The position numbers and the translations under genes were made by a program. Shown here in pieces: positions 26,086 through 34,061 of a stretch of 64,000 nucleotides of DNA. Positions within the stretch are counted from its first letter, which is position 1; each line of letters starts with the position of its first letter. The notes beneath the pieces are model-generated. The model was not told the origin of the DNA. It ran no database searches and saw only the letters and a program-made list of their open reading frames with translations. The DNA lies in contig CALXKL010000007.1 of NCBI GenBank assembly GCA_944388965.1, forward strand, positions 52,167 through 116,166, written 5' to 3'. Source of the stretch: an uncultured Spirochaetales bacterium. GTDB lineage: Bacteria > Spirochaetota > Spirochaetia > Sphaerochaetales > Sphaerochaetaceae.

Positions 26086-27372
26086 ATGAACCACGTTTCC
26101 AGATTCAGGAACATGATCATGGGCGCCCCGTTCAGGATACTCGTCAGTTTCTTGGGCGTGATCCTGACAGGGACCGTGCTCCTGAAGCTGCCTGTGTCGA
26201 TACAGGACGGGGTGGACCTGTCCTGGTTCGACTCGCTGTTCGTCGCCACGAGCGCCGTATGCGTGACGGGACTCACACCTGTGATACTCGCCGACACCTT
26301 CACCCCGACGGGGTTCTTCTTCGTGGCGCTCCTGGTGCAGGTGGGGGGACTGTCGTTCGCGACCTTCGCCGCCGCGTTCCTGATCTTCCTCAGACGCAAG
26401 GCGTCAGGCAATCTGATCGTCGAGTCGTACGGTGTCGCGACGAAGAACTGGCGCAACCTGATCAAGGTGACCATGCTCATAACGTTCCTGTTCGAGCTTG
26501 CGGGCACGGCGCTGCTGTTCCTGTTCTATTCGCCTTATGTGGACGGAGCCCTGGCCACGCTGGGACATGCCGCGTTCACTGCGGTGTCGGCGTTCAACAA
26601 CGCCGGATTCGACACCTTCGGCACCTCGATGATCGGCTTCAACGACAATGCCGGTGTTCTGGTGACGGTTGGCATGCTCATCGTCTTCGGCGGTCTTGGC
26701 TTCCTGGTGTACGCCGACCTGATAGACAACAGGGCCAGGAAGTTCTCGATACAGACCAAGGCGGTCGTGATCACGACGCTCTTCCTGATAGTCGCGGGTA
26801 CGCTGGGCTTCTTCCTGACAGGACAGATGGACCTGCTGAACAGCTTCTTCCAGAGCGTGACCGCCCGTACGGCGGGCTTCGAGAGCGTGCCGCAGGTGGA
26901 GCAGAGCAGCTACACGCTCTTCCTGACCGTGATCCTCATGTTCATCGGTGCATCCCCCGGATCCACCGGTGGCGGTATCAAGACGACGACGTTCTTCGTC
27001 ATCGTCCTGACCTTCGTGTCTGTCATAAGAAGGGCCCATCCCGTCGCGTTCAAGAGAAGGGTCGCGGCGGAGTCCGTGAACAAGGCGTTCGCCGTGTTCA
27101 TGATCTCCATCGTCATCGTGTGCATGTGCTCCCTGGTGCTGATGGGGCTGGAGGAGGACGTGGATCCGCTCTTCCTGCTGTACGAGGTCGTCAGTGCATA
27201 CGCCACGGTCGGCCTGAGCTGCAGCCTCACACCGTCGCTGAGGGTCGCGAGCCGCGCGATCCTGATCGTGCTGATGTTCGTCGGACGTGTCGGGCCGCTG
27301 ACGATCGCCGGGCTCGTGGACCGCAAGAGGGAGCGCGTCAGATACCTTGAAGAGAATATGAACATAGGCTGA
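26086..27372 (+). CDS. ktrB: Potassium uptake channel subunit KtrB/TrkH family
   Basis: This 428-aa membrane protein translocates K+ (often with Na+) across the inner membrane. Four pore-loop repeats are visible, each with the filter glycine: SAVCVTGLTPV (residues 56-66), SAFNNAGFDTFG, TARTAGFESV and YATVGLSCSLTP. The length suits KtrB more than the longer TrkH. It is followed 15 bp later by its cytosolic regulator ktrA. GAAGGGA lies just upstream of the ATG. Confidence 0.93.
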   Translation: MNHVSRFRNMIMGAPFRILVSFLGVILTGTVLLKLPVSIQDGVDLSWFDSLFVATSAVCVTGLTPVILADTFTPTGFFFVALLVQVGGLSFATFAAAFLIFLRRKASGNLIVESYGVATKNWRNLIKVTMLITFLFELAGTALLFLFYSPYVDGALATLGHAAFTAVSAFNNAGFDTFGTSMIGFNDNAGVLVTVGMLIVFGGLGFLVYADLIDNRARKFSIQTKAVVITTLFLIVAGTLGFFLTGQMDLLNSFFQSVTARTAGFESVPQVEQSSYTLFLTVILMFIGASPGSTGGGIKTTTFFVIVLTFVSVIRRAHPVAFKRRVAAESVNKAFAVFMISIVIVCMCSLVLMGLEEDVDPLFLLYEVVSAYATVGLSCSLTPSLRVASRAILIVLMFVGRVGPLTIAGLVDRKRERVRYLEENMNIG

Positions 27373-27386
27373 GGAGGTTTATCGAG

Positions 27387-28040
27387 ATGGCCAAGGAAGT
27401 GAAATATGGAGTGATAGGGCTTGGACGCTTCGGCCTTGCCGTGGCGCAGAGCCTGATAGAGAGCGGTGAGGACGTGATCGCCGTCGATGTGGACGAGTCC
27501 AGGCTCGGATTGATATCCGACCAGACGGAGAACGTGTACATCATCGGCCAGATCACCGAGGACAGCCTCATCGAGGCCGGCCTTGACAAGTGCGAGGTCG
27601 TGATCATCGGAATCGGAAAGAACATCGAGGCGAGCCTGCTGGCGGCGCTGCACTGCATCCATCTGAAGGTGCCCCGCGTCATAGCCAAGGCCAACAGCGC
27701 GGAGCATGCCCAGATCCTGAAGATGATCGGAGCCGAGGTGATCTTCCCCGAGATGGATACGGCCCATCGTCTCGCCAGGACTCTGAAGAACAGGATGCTA
27801 ATGGACTTCTTCTCGGTGGGAAGCGGATTCTCGATCATCCAGGCGACGCTGCCTGCGAAGCTCGTTGGCCAGACGGTCGTCGAATCGAACCTGAGACGCA
27901 AGTTCTCCATCAACATCATCGCCGTGAACAGGGCCGGCAAGGTCATAGCCGACATCACGCCGGACCTGGTGTTCGAGAAGGACGACGTGCTGATCCTGGT
28001 GGGGAGCGATTCCAGCCTGGCGAAGTTCATGAACATGTGA
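27387..28040 (+). CDS. ktrA: Potassium uptake regulatory subunit KtrA/TrkA family
   Basis: KtrA forms a cytosolic octameric ring that gates KtrB in response to bound nucleotides. The 217-aa protein has an RCK_N Rossmann domain with GLGRFG (residues 11-16) and an acidic residue after the second strand (AVDVDE), then an RCK_C (TrkA_C) domain from about residue 135. AGGAGG precedes the start, and a terminator follows. Confidence 0.93.
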   Translation: MAKEVKYGVIGLGRFGLAVAQSLIESGEDVIAVDVDESRLGLISDQTENVYIIGQITEDSLIEAGLDKCEVVIIGIGKNIEASLLAALHCIHLKVPRVIAKANSAEHAQILKMIGAEVIFPEMDTAHRLARTLKNRMLMDFFSVGSGFSIIQATLPAKLVGQTVVESNLRRKFSINIIAVNRAGKVIADITPDLVFEKDDVLILVGSDSSLAKFMNM

Positions 28041-28063
28041 GCATTGCTCCAGTGCAGTCGATG

Positions 28064-28101
28064 TGCCGGTGTCCCGTGAGGGATGCCGGCATGTTTGATT
28101 A
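28064..28101 (+). terminator. Terminator after ktrA
   Basis: A 12-bp stem (two wobble pairs) with a GTGA loop is followed by TGTTTGATT. It also separates ktrA from the convergent DUF4411 gene. Its TGCCGG/CCGGCA arms are shared with the terminator after dctM. Confidence 0.65.
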
Positions 28102-28108
28102 TAAGGAT

Positions 28109-28606
28109 TCAGATTCTGAAGTTGAGAAGTCGCATCATATTCATGGGCCTGTCCCATGATACCTTGAAATGCTCTGCAACATTGGGAACCTTCAGTTTCT
28201 GTGATGCCGGCGGGACGAACTCTTCATTCGTGATCAAGATTCCGCCTTCTGCCATCGCATAGGCGATAAGCCATGGGTCGGCGACATCAGGGGTGTTGAT
28301 CCACTTTCCCGCTTCAGTTGCCTTATAGCTCTGTGCTACATATGTGATGACTTCACTGTAACTGTTCACGATAGAGTCGGAGTTGCAATCCAGTGGCTTG
28401 ACATCAACCTCTTTGGAAAGCCAGCTCCACAAATCATCCTTCTGCATGGAAAGTTCTTTTCCAACGACATCGAGAATGCCTATCCCGCCGTCTTCGATTG
28501 CCTTCTTCATGGCTTTCCACCATGATGGAAACACATCGAACGGATAGATGTTCCTTTTTGCCGCTATGAGTACGTTGGAGTCTATCAGGAATATGGGGCT
28601 GCTCAC
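28109..28606 (-). CDS. DUF4411 PIN-like protein, candidate toxin
   Basis: The 165-aa protein begins with the PIN-type acidic motif FLIDSNVLI (Asp9), and later carries DVADPWLIAYAM and LITNEEF, the pattern of a PIN-fold nuclease active site. It matches the DUF4411 family, usually found beside ImmA/IrrE-type genes. It overlaps that gene here by 4 bp. A toxin-like RNase role, controlled by the partner, is inference from the arrangement. Base composition is clearly lower in GC than the flanking genes. Confidence 0.78.
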   Translation of the reverse strand: MSSPIFLIDSNVLIAAKRNIYPFDVFPSWWKAMKKAIEDGGIGILDVVGKELSMQKDDLWSWLSKEVDVKPLDCNSDSIVNSYSEVITYVAQSYKATEAGKWINTPDVADPWLIAYAMAEGGILITNEEFVPPASQKLKVPNVAEHFKVSWDRPMNMMRLLNFRI

Positions 28607-29733
28607 TCTACCACCCCATGTATCAGCTTGTCGAACACGTCACCTTTGCAACCTGTCAGCCTATAGGCTTCAGTATAACTAGTATGACCAGCCTGGATGC
28701 TGCCATAGAGCATGAAAAGGAAATTGTTGTCCAGTCGAGCCTTTGCCGTAGTATAGAAATCTCCTCCACCACTTCGGAGTCGACGTTTCTTCACTGAGGT
28801 TTTGACGGTCTCCAGTATCGATTCGAGTTCACTCCTGGAAATCAGGTCGAATTCCTTTGCGCGTATTGCGGTCGCGGTCACGGAGGTCCTGAACTTTCCT
28901 GCCGCCTTCTCTACAGCGGTGGATATAGACAGTCCATTTGTCCTTGTTGCCCAGAAGCTCATGAAATCCTGCCGGGGCATCAACAACTCGGCGGCGACGG
29001 AATTGCAGAACCGTTCCTCTTCCAGTCTGGAAGGCGTCATGAGATCATCTTCCCCCAGAGCGATATGCACCATCTCATGGACCAGAGAGAACAGTTTGCC
29101 TTCATGGGCGTCCGCCGCGTTTATGAAGATGAGTGGAACACGCTTGTCGTAGAGACAGAAAGCACGGAATTCGCCTATATCCAGTTTCCGGGTCGTGTTC
29201 AGTTCGACTATGCCGTTCTCGAAGACATATGCGCCTGTATCGCCTATTGCGGCTCTCAGCGTCCTGTATGCATCCTGCGCACTGGTACATCTGCGGTTCC
29301 AGTCGACATCAATGGAGAGTATGTGCCTCAGTCTTGTCGCCACAGCTTCTGCCTGAATGTTGTCTGCATCTACGATTCCTGCAAATGCACAGTCTGTGAG
29401 GGCCTGCTCGTCTGCATAATCCCTCAGCCATTCCTGTATCGTCTCCATCTTCTGTATCGTATCTCGGAGATCGACGCTGATCTGCCTGGCAAGCCGGTTT
29501 CCAAAGGTCCTGAAAAGAGGAGATGCGCTTTGTGTCTCGACCGGTTCCTTGAGAAAGAAATACCCAAATGGGACATGAAGCTTCCTGCTGGCTTCTCCAA
29601 TCTGGGCAAGCGTCGCCTTTCGGCCCTGACTCCACTGGTCAAGCCGGGAAAGGACATCTGCCGGAGCTGTCGGTCCGGCCATTGTCCTGATCCATGGAAT
29701 TACATCCTTGCTGATGGCGATTCTGGCTCCCAT
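28603..29733 (-). CDS. ImmA/IrrE-family metallopeptidase with HTH-like N-terminus
   Basis: The 376-aa protein carries an HEXXH zinc-protease motif, LVHEMVHIALGE (His219, Glu220, His223). It has an N-terminal XRE-like segment, DVLSRLDQWSQGRK then TLAQIGEASRKLHVP. This is the layout of ImmA/IrrE regulators, which cleave or inactivate repressors after a stress signal. ATG 29733 has AGGAGA 5 nt upstream and is preferred over an earlier in-frame codon. With the overlapping DUF4411 gene it makes a two-gene toxin-antitoxin-like unit in a low-GC insert. Confidence 0.8.
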   Translation of the reverse strand: MGARIAISKDVIPWIRTMAGPTAPADVLSRLDQWSQGRKATLAQIGEASRKLHVPFGYFFLKEPVETQSASPLFRTFGNRLARQISVDLRDTIQKMETIQEWLRDYADEQALTDCAFAGIVDADNIQAEAVATRLRHILSIDVDWNRRCTSAQDAYRTLRAAIGDTGAYVFENGIVELNTTRKLDIGEFRAFCLYDKRVPLIFINAADAHEGKLFSLVHEMVHIALGEDDLMTPSRLEEERFCNSVAAELLMPRQDFMSFWATRTNGLSISTAVEKAAGKFRTSVTATAIRAKEFDLISRSELESILETVKTSVKKRRLRSGGGDFYTTAKARLDNNFLFMLYGSIQAGHTSYTEAYRLTGCKGDVFDKLIHGVVE

Positions 29734-30030
29734 TGTGTTCTCCTGAAATAAAACTACCAGATAATCCTCGATTTCGTCCAATCATATCGGAGTGAAGTCG
29801 GATACGGGAGCGGTGAAAGGTGCTCCAATATCCATTTGGTAGGCGAATTGACGGACATCATCGGCATGAATCGTCTCCCGATATCGAATGGGTAGTCTGC
29901 AACGTGTACTCTTGCAGTCAATCATCCGGAAGGGATTCGACATTGTGAAGATTTGACAGCGGAATATCCAACTTGATGGCTCATGGAAGCTTCCAATCTT
30001 GCGAGGTGGCTCTATGCCAAGCGCCTGTAA
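29734..30030. other. Low-GC stretch without a convincing gene
   Basis: A 91-codon frame runs on the minus strand from 30057 to 29782. Its last 50 or so codons read like real protein (for example HADDVRQFAYQMDIGAPF). However, its only ATG lies inside a terminator hairpin and no ribosome site is visible. It may be the tail of a decayed gene carried with the adjacent DUF4411/ImmA pair. No RNA gene or repeat was seen. Confidence 0.4.
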
Positions 30031-30068
30031 AGGAAAACCCTCTCCACGTTTCTTCATGGAGAGGGCCC
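30031..30068 (-). terminator. Terminator downstream of the HPt-cupin pair
   Basis: On the minus strand GGGCCCTCTCCA and its partner form a 9-12-bp stem, followed by TTTTCC. It ends transcription arriving from the cupin gene, about 130 bp away. Confidence 0.7.
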
Positions 30069-30198
30069 TTCTGTTCCTGGATTGTATAATGGAGGAATCC
30101 TCAGGTCCGGAAATCGCTTTTCGGATTTACATCCATCAAACAGGATTTTCGTTGTACTGTCAATAGTTAATTTGGACTATGCCTCTGGAGGCCGGTTT

Positions 30199-30519
30199 TC
30201 ATGCCAGTGCGTCGTCGGCCGTGTAGGCCCCCAGCGAACCCGCCTTCACCTGGATGCAGATGAAGCCGATCGGGCTGTCGGGTGAGGCGAAGATGCGCCT
30301 TCTTCCTTCCGGAGCAATCCTGAGCCAGTCCCCTTCGACCAGGTCGACGCTCTGGCCGTCTATCTCGACCTTGCCCCTTCCGGAAAGGATGAAGTAGATC
30401 TCCTCGTTCGCCTTGTGCGCATGCACGAACGGAACCGACCCTCCTGCGGGGATGGTGTTCACGCTGACCTCTGCTCCAGTCAGACCGAGCAGGTCGTGAA
30501 GCTCCGTCTGATACCACAT
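30199..30519 (-). CDS. Small cupin-domain protein
   Basis: This 106-aa single-domain cupin has the two conserved motifs: VPFVHAHKANEEIYFILSG (metal-binding histidines and glutamate) and GDWLRIAPEGRRRIFA (partly degenerate, without the usual histidine). Such proteins bind a metal and often act in sugar or small-molecule isomerisation or sensing. It starts 1 bp after the stop of the HPt gene, so the two are coupled. The substrate is unknown. Confidence 0.82.
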   Translation of the reverse strand: MWYQTELHDLLGLTGAEVSVNTIPAGGSVPFVHAHKANEEIYFILSGRGKVEIDGQSVDLVEGDWLRIAPEGRRRIFASPDSPIGFICIQVKAGSLGAYTADDALA

Positions 30520-30520
30520 C

Positions 30521-30853
30521 TCACTGCTCAAGCGCAGCCGTGAACCTTGCGAACTCCTTCTCCAGCGGCGTGACAAGACTGTGCATGCGCTCGGCCGGGG
30601 CGTCCTCCAGCTTGCGTGCCAGGGATGCCGTCTCGTCCAGCAGGAGCTTTTCGGCGCACTTGCGTATCCTGTGGGCCGAGGAGCGCACCGCCTCCTCGTC
30701 ACCGTCCTCGACCGACTTGACCAGCGATGGCAGGTCGCATGTGTCCAGATAGGAGCGGATGCTCGTGGACAGGGCCTTTGTGTCGCCGCAGAACTCGTCC
30801 ATGAGCCTTTCGTAGTCGATGCCCGCGGCATCGGCGAATGATCTGATGTTCAT
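30521..30853 (-). CDS. Stand-alone HPt (histidine phosphotransfer) protein
   Basis: The 110-aa helical protein carries an HPt-type site, SSAHRIRKCAEKL, with His61 in the place of the phosphorylated histidine. HPt domains shuttle phosphate between response regulators in phosphorelays. No kinase or receiver protein is encoded nearby, so its partners are elsewhere. ATG 30853 lacks a ribosome site; a CATCTT sequence 7 bp upstream could be a -10 box of the leaderless type seen elsewhere in the window. Cotranscription with a cupin gene is unusual. Confidence 0.7.
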   Translation of the reverse strand: MNIRSFADAAGIDYERLMDEFCGDTKALSTSIRSYLDTCDLPSLVKSVEDGDEEAVRSSAHRIRKCAEKLLLDETASLARKLEDAPAERMHSLVTPLEKEFARFTAALEQ

Positions 30854-30870
30854 GTTGCGAAAGATGTAGA

Positions 30871-30904
30871 TGAAACGCCCGGTCGTCAATGGGATCGACC
30901 GGGC
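30871..30904 (-). terminator. Terminator after the NSS transporter gene
   Basis: GCCCGGTCG pairs with CGACCGGGC around a 10-nt loop and is followed on the minus strand by GTTTCATCT. It begins 14 bp past the transporter stop codon. Confidence 0.6.
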
Positions 30905-30917
30905 TTTATTGTGGATT

Positions 30918-32300
30918 TCAGGCGAACATGGGAGCGAACTTGTCCCAGATGCCCTTTGCCATGATCACTATGATGATCACCGGGATGCCCCAGGTGCAGT
31001 ACAGCCTGGCCCAGCGCGGGAACTTCAGACCTTCGCCTTCGTTGGCCTCCTTGATGAACTTCTCGAAGCCCCATCCGTAGCGCTGTGTGCAGAAGAGCAG
31101 GAACAGCAGCGAGCCGAAGGGCAGGATCAGGTTGCTGACCAGGAAGTCCTCGAGATCGAGGATGGCGCTTCCCTCTCCGAAGGGCTGGAAGCCCGAGAGC
31201 AGGTTGTAGCCCAGGATGCAGGGCAGCGACAGGATGATGATCAGGAAGAAGTTGAACGTGCATGCCTTCTTCCTGGACCAGCCGCGCACGTCCATCCAGT
31301 AGGAGATGATGTTCTCGAACACGGCTATGACGGTGGTCAGGGCCGCGAAGCTCATGAACAGGAAGAACAGGCCGCCCCACAGGCTGCCACCCGTCATCTG
31401 GGCGAATATGTTGGGCAGAGTGACGAAGATCAGGGACGGTCCCTGTCCCGCCTCGATGCCGAACGCGGAGCACGCAGGGAAGATGATGAGTCCGGAGGTG
31501 AGGGCGACGAAGGTGTCCAGGCAGACGATCCTCACGCTCTCTCCGCCAAGGGCCCTGCTACGGTCGATGTAGGAGCCGAAGATGGACATCGCGCCGATTC
31601 CGATCGACAGCGTGAAGAAGGACTGTCCGAGTGCCTCGTAGAGCACGGTTCCGATGCCGACCTCGCTCATCTTGGAGAAGTCGGGAAGCAGGTAGAACCT
31701 GAGTCCTTCGCCGCTTCCGGGCAGCATGATGCTCCTGATGGCAAGGACGATGATGATCGCGAAGAGACATACCATCATGATCTTGGTTATCTTCTCGACA
31801 CCTTTCTGAAGGCCCTGCGCCACGATGAACATGCATACGGATACGGTGATGACCATCCAGAAGATCTGGAGGACGGGACGGGCGGTGAGGTCGCTGAAGA
31901 ACGTCGACACCTGGGTGCTGGTCAGGCCGCTCATGTCGCCGATGATGGAGGAGTAGAAGTAGTACAGCAGCCATCCGGCGATGGTCGTGTAGAACATCAT
32001 CAGCAGGTAGTTGCCTGCTATTGCCACGGGGCCGTAGAAGTGCCACTTCGTGCCCTTCGGCTCGAGCGTCTTCAGCGACAGGCCGATGTTCTGCCTGGAT
32101 GCCCTTCCTATGGCGAACTCCATGATCATGATGGGCACGCCAAGGATCGCGAGGAAGACGAGATAGATGAGAACGAAGCCGGCTCCGCCGTTCTTTCCGG
32201 TGATGTAGGGGAAGCGCCATACGTTCCCCAGTCCGATTGCACAGCCTGCGCTCAGCAGAATGAAGCCGATTCTGCTGGCCAGGTTTTCGCGGTTATCCAT
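30918..32300 (-). CDS. Neurotransmitter:sodium symporter (NSS, LeuT-like)
   Basis: This 460-aa transporter has about 11 helices and the LeuT-family signatures. RIGFILLSAGCAIGLGNVWRF at the start forms helix 1 with its sodium site (residues about 9-29), followed by FPYITGKNGGAGFVL and, in helix 6, LGQSFFTLSIGIG. These carriers import amino acids or related compounds with Na+. The gene lies upstream of the HPt-cupin pair but is separated by a terminator. ATG 32300 is chosen over an upstream in-frame codon because AAAGGTGG lies just before it. The substrate is not predictable. Confidence 0.92.
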   Translation of the reverse strand: MDNRENLASRIGFILLSAGCAIGLGNVWRFPYITGKNGGAGFVLIYLVFLAILGVPIMIMEFAIGRASRQNIGLSLKTLEPKGTKWHFYGPVAIAGNYLLMMFYTTIAGWLLYYFYSSIIGDMSGLTSTQVSTFFSDLTARPVLQIFWMVITVSVCMFIVAQGLQKGVEKITKIMMVCLFAIIIVLAIRSIMLPGSGEGLRFYLLPDFSKMSEVGIGTVLYEALGQSFFTLSIGIGAMSIFGSYIDRSRALGGESVRIVCLDTFVALTSGLIIFPACSAFGIEAGQGPSLIFVTLPNIFAQMTGGSLWGGLFFLFMSFAALTTVIAVFENIISYWMDVRGWSRKKACTFNFFLIIILSLPCILGYNLLSGFQPFGEGSAILDLEDFLVSNLILPFGSLLFLLFCTQRYGWGFEKFIKEANEGEGLKFPRWARLYCTWGIPVIIIVIMAKGIWDKFAPMFA

Positions 32301-32418
32301 ATTCTTTTCCACCTTTCCGTTCCGGTGTGATGCGAAACGGGCAAGGGACATTTAAGCAGATGTCATCGACGTTGTCCATGCTGGTACGCTCAGGAGCATC
32401 TTCCTTTGCATTTGTACG

Positions 32419-32453
32419 CAAAAAGGAGGAAGGAGGCTTGCGGCCTCCTTCCC
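32419..32453 (-). terminator. Terminator after the DUF1846 gene
   Basis: A 10-bp stem (GGAAGGAGGC and its partner) with a 5-nt loop is followed on the minus strand by TCCTTTTTG. It is a textbook intrinsic terminator just past the stop codon. Confidence 0.8.
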
Positions 32454-32459
32454 CTCGAT

Positions 32460-33977
32460 TCACGGGTTGTATACGTTCTTGGACGGGAAGCGGGGTTCGC
32501 TTGTGACGTTGATCCCGAGCTTCCTCAGTCCTATCGTGTCGCCTGCGGACGGGATGTGTGTGAAGTGCACATCCGCATCCCTCAGATTCGGCAGCTCCTT
32601 CATCGCCCGCTCGGCGAAGGTGTTCATCGTCGAGCTCATCGCCAGACAGCTGAGGATCTCGTCGATGTTCAGCGACACGCCGCGTCCGCGCAGCACGTCG
32701 CGCTTCATGCGCGTGATCGCATCGATGACGGACGGGTCTATGAGCATCGCCTTCTTCGGAATGCCTGCAAGCGCCTTGAGCGCGTTCAGCACAACCGCGG
32801 AGCCTGCATGCATGAGAGGGGAGTTGTGCCCCGTGACCGTGATTCCGTCCACTGTCTCGAGCGCCGCGGTGCAGATGGTGCCCTTGTTCCCCTCCTTGTG
32901 AAGGGCGATGCATTCCTCGAGGGCGGCATTGGCAAGCGGCACGACCCTCCTGTAGTCCGGGCACAATCCGGCCTTGTCCATGATGGCCTTGGCCCTGGTG
33001 ACGGACTCCTCGCTGGCCATGCCCTGTGCGTACTGCACCCTGGTGGTAAGGTAGCGCCTGACGATCTCCTGGCGTCCGGCTTCGCGGCACACCTCGTCAT
33101 CCACGATTCCGAAGCCGATGCGGTTGACCCCCATGTCGGTCGGGGACTTGTATGGACAGCTCGTTCCGGTTATGCGCTCGAGAATCCTCTTTAGAAGAGG
33201 GTAGGCCTCGAGGTCGCGGGAGTAGTTGACCGCGATCTGGCCATACTCCTGCAGGTGGAAGTGGTCAATCAGGTTCACGTCCCCGATGTCGGCGGTCGCC
33301 GCCTCGTAGGCGATGTTCACCGGATGGTCCAGCGGGAGGTTCCACACGGGGAAGGTCTCGAACTTGGAGTAGGAGCACTTCCTGCCCATCCTGTACTCGT
33401 GGTACATCTGCGTCAGACAGGTCGCCAGCTTTCCGCTTCCTGGTCCGGGGGCGGTGACGAGGACTATCGGGCGGTCGACGGGGATGTAGGGATTCTTGCC
33501 GTATCCCTCGTCGGATACCACGACGTCGATGTTCGTCGGGTAGCCGGGCGTCGCCGTGTGGGTGTAGCATCTGATGCCCTTGCTCTCTATCTTCTGCTTG
33601 AAGAGCATCGCCGCCGGCTGGTTCTCGTAGCGTGTGATGACGACCTTGTCGCACTTGAGCCCGTATGAGGCGAAGTCGTCGATCATCTTGAACACGTCCG
33701 AATCGTAAGAGATGCCGAAATCGGAGCGCATCTTGCGCCTCTCGATGTCTCCGGCGTAGATGCAGATGATGACGTCTATCTTGTCCTTGAGGCTCTCGAA
33801 GACCCTCATTTTCACCGAGGGTTCGAAGCCGGGCAACACCCGTGATGCGTGGTAATCGAACAGGAGCTTGCCTCCACATTCCACATACAGTCTTCCGTCG
33901 CTGTGCTCGACGCGCTCCAGGATGTAGCGGGCCTGTTCCTTGAGGTACCTGTCGTTGTCGAAACCGATCTTCTTCAT
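32460..33977 (-). CDS. DUF1846 family protein
   Basis: The 505-aa protein matches the DUF1846 family across its length, starting KKIGFDNDRYLKEQARYI. It has a P-loop-like APGPGSGKLATCLTQMYHE segment near residue 195 and a C-terminal region with HNSPLMHAGSAVVLNALKAL. Structures of family members are known, but the biochemical role is not settled. It is widespread in fermentative anaerobes. The gene is flanked by terminators on both sides and so is probably monocistronic. A GGGGAGAG ribosome site precedes the ATG. Confidence 0.88.
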   Translation of the reverse strand: MKKIGFDNDRYLKEQARYILERVEHSDGRLYVECGGKLLFDYHASRVLPGFEPSVKMRVFESLKDKIDVIICIYAGDIERRKMRSDFGISYDSDVFKMIDDFASYGLKCDKVVITRYENQPAAMLFKQKIESKGIRCYTHTATPGYPTNIDVVVSDEGYGKNPYIPVDRPIVLVTAPGPGSGKLATCLTQMYHEYRMGRKCSYSKFETFPVWNLPLDHPVNIAYEAATADIGDVNLIDHFHLQEYGQIAVNYSRDLEAYPLLKRILERITGTSCPYKSPTDMGVNRIGFGIVDDEVCREAGRQEIVRRYLTTRVQYAQGMASEESVTRAKAIMDKAGLCPDYRRVVPLANAALEECIALHKEGNKGTICTAALETVDGITVTGHNSPLMHAGSAVVLNALKALAGIPKKAMLIDPSVIDAITRMKRDVLRGRGVSLNIDEILSCLAMSSTMNTFAERAMKELPNLRDADVHFTHIPSAGDTIGLRKLGINVTSEPRFPSKNVYNP

Positions 33978-34000
33978 GCTTTCCGTCTCTCCCCGTCGTT

Positions 34001-34028
34001 CAAAGACAAAGGGCCCGTGCGGACCCTC
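34001..34028 (-). terminator. Terminator after gdhA
   Basis: GGGTCC and GGGCCC pair around a GCAC loop and are followed on the minus strand by TTTGTCTTTG, about 35 bp past the gdhA stop. Confidence 0.7.
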
Positions 34029-34061
34029 TGCCTATGTTATCCGATTGTGCACGGATGCACA

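Noticed and set aside
29782..30057. Annotating the 91-codon minus-strand frame as a gene
   Set aside because: Its start codon lies inside a terminator stem and it has no ribosome site; treated as a possible remnant.
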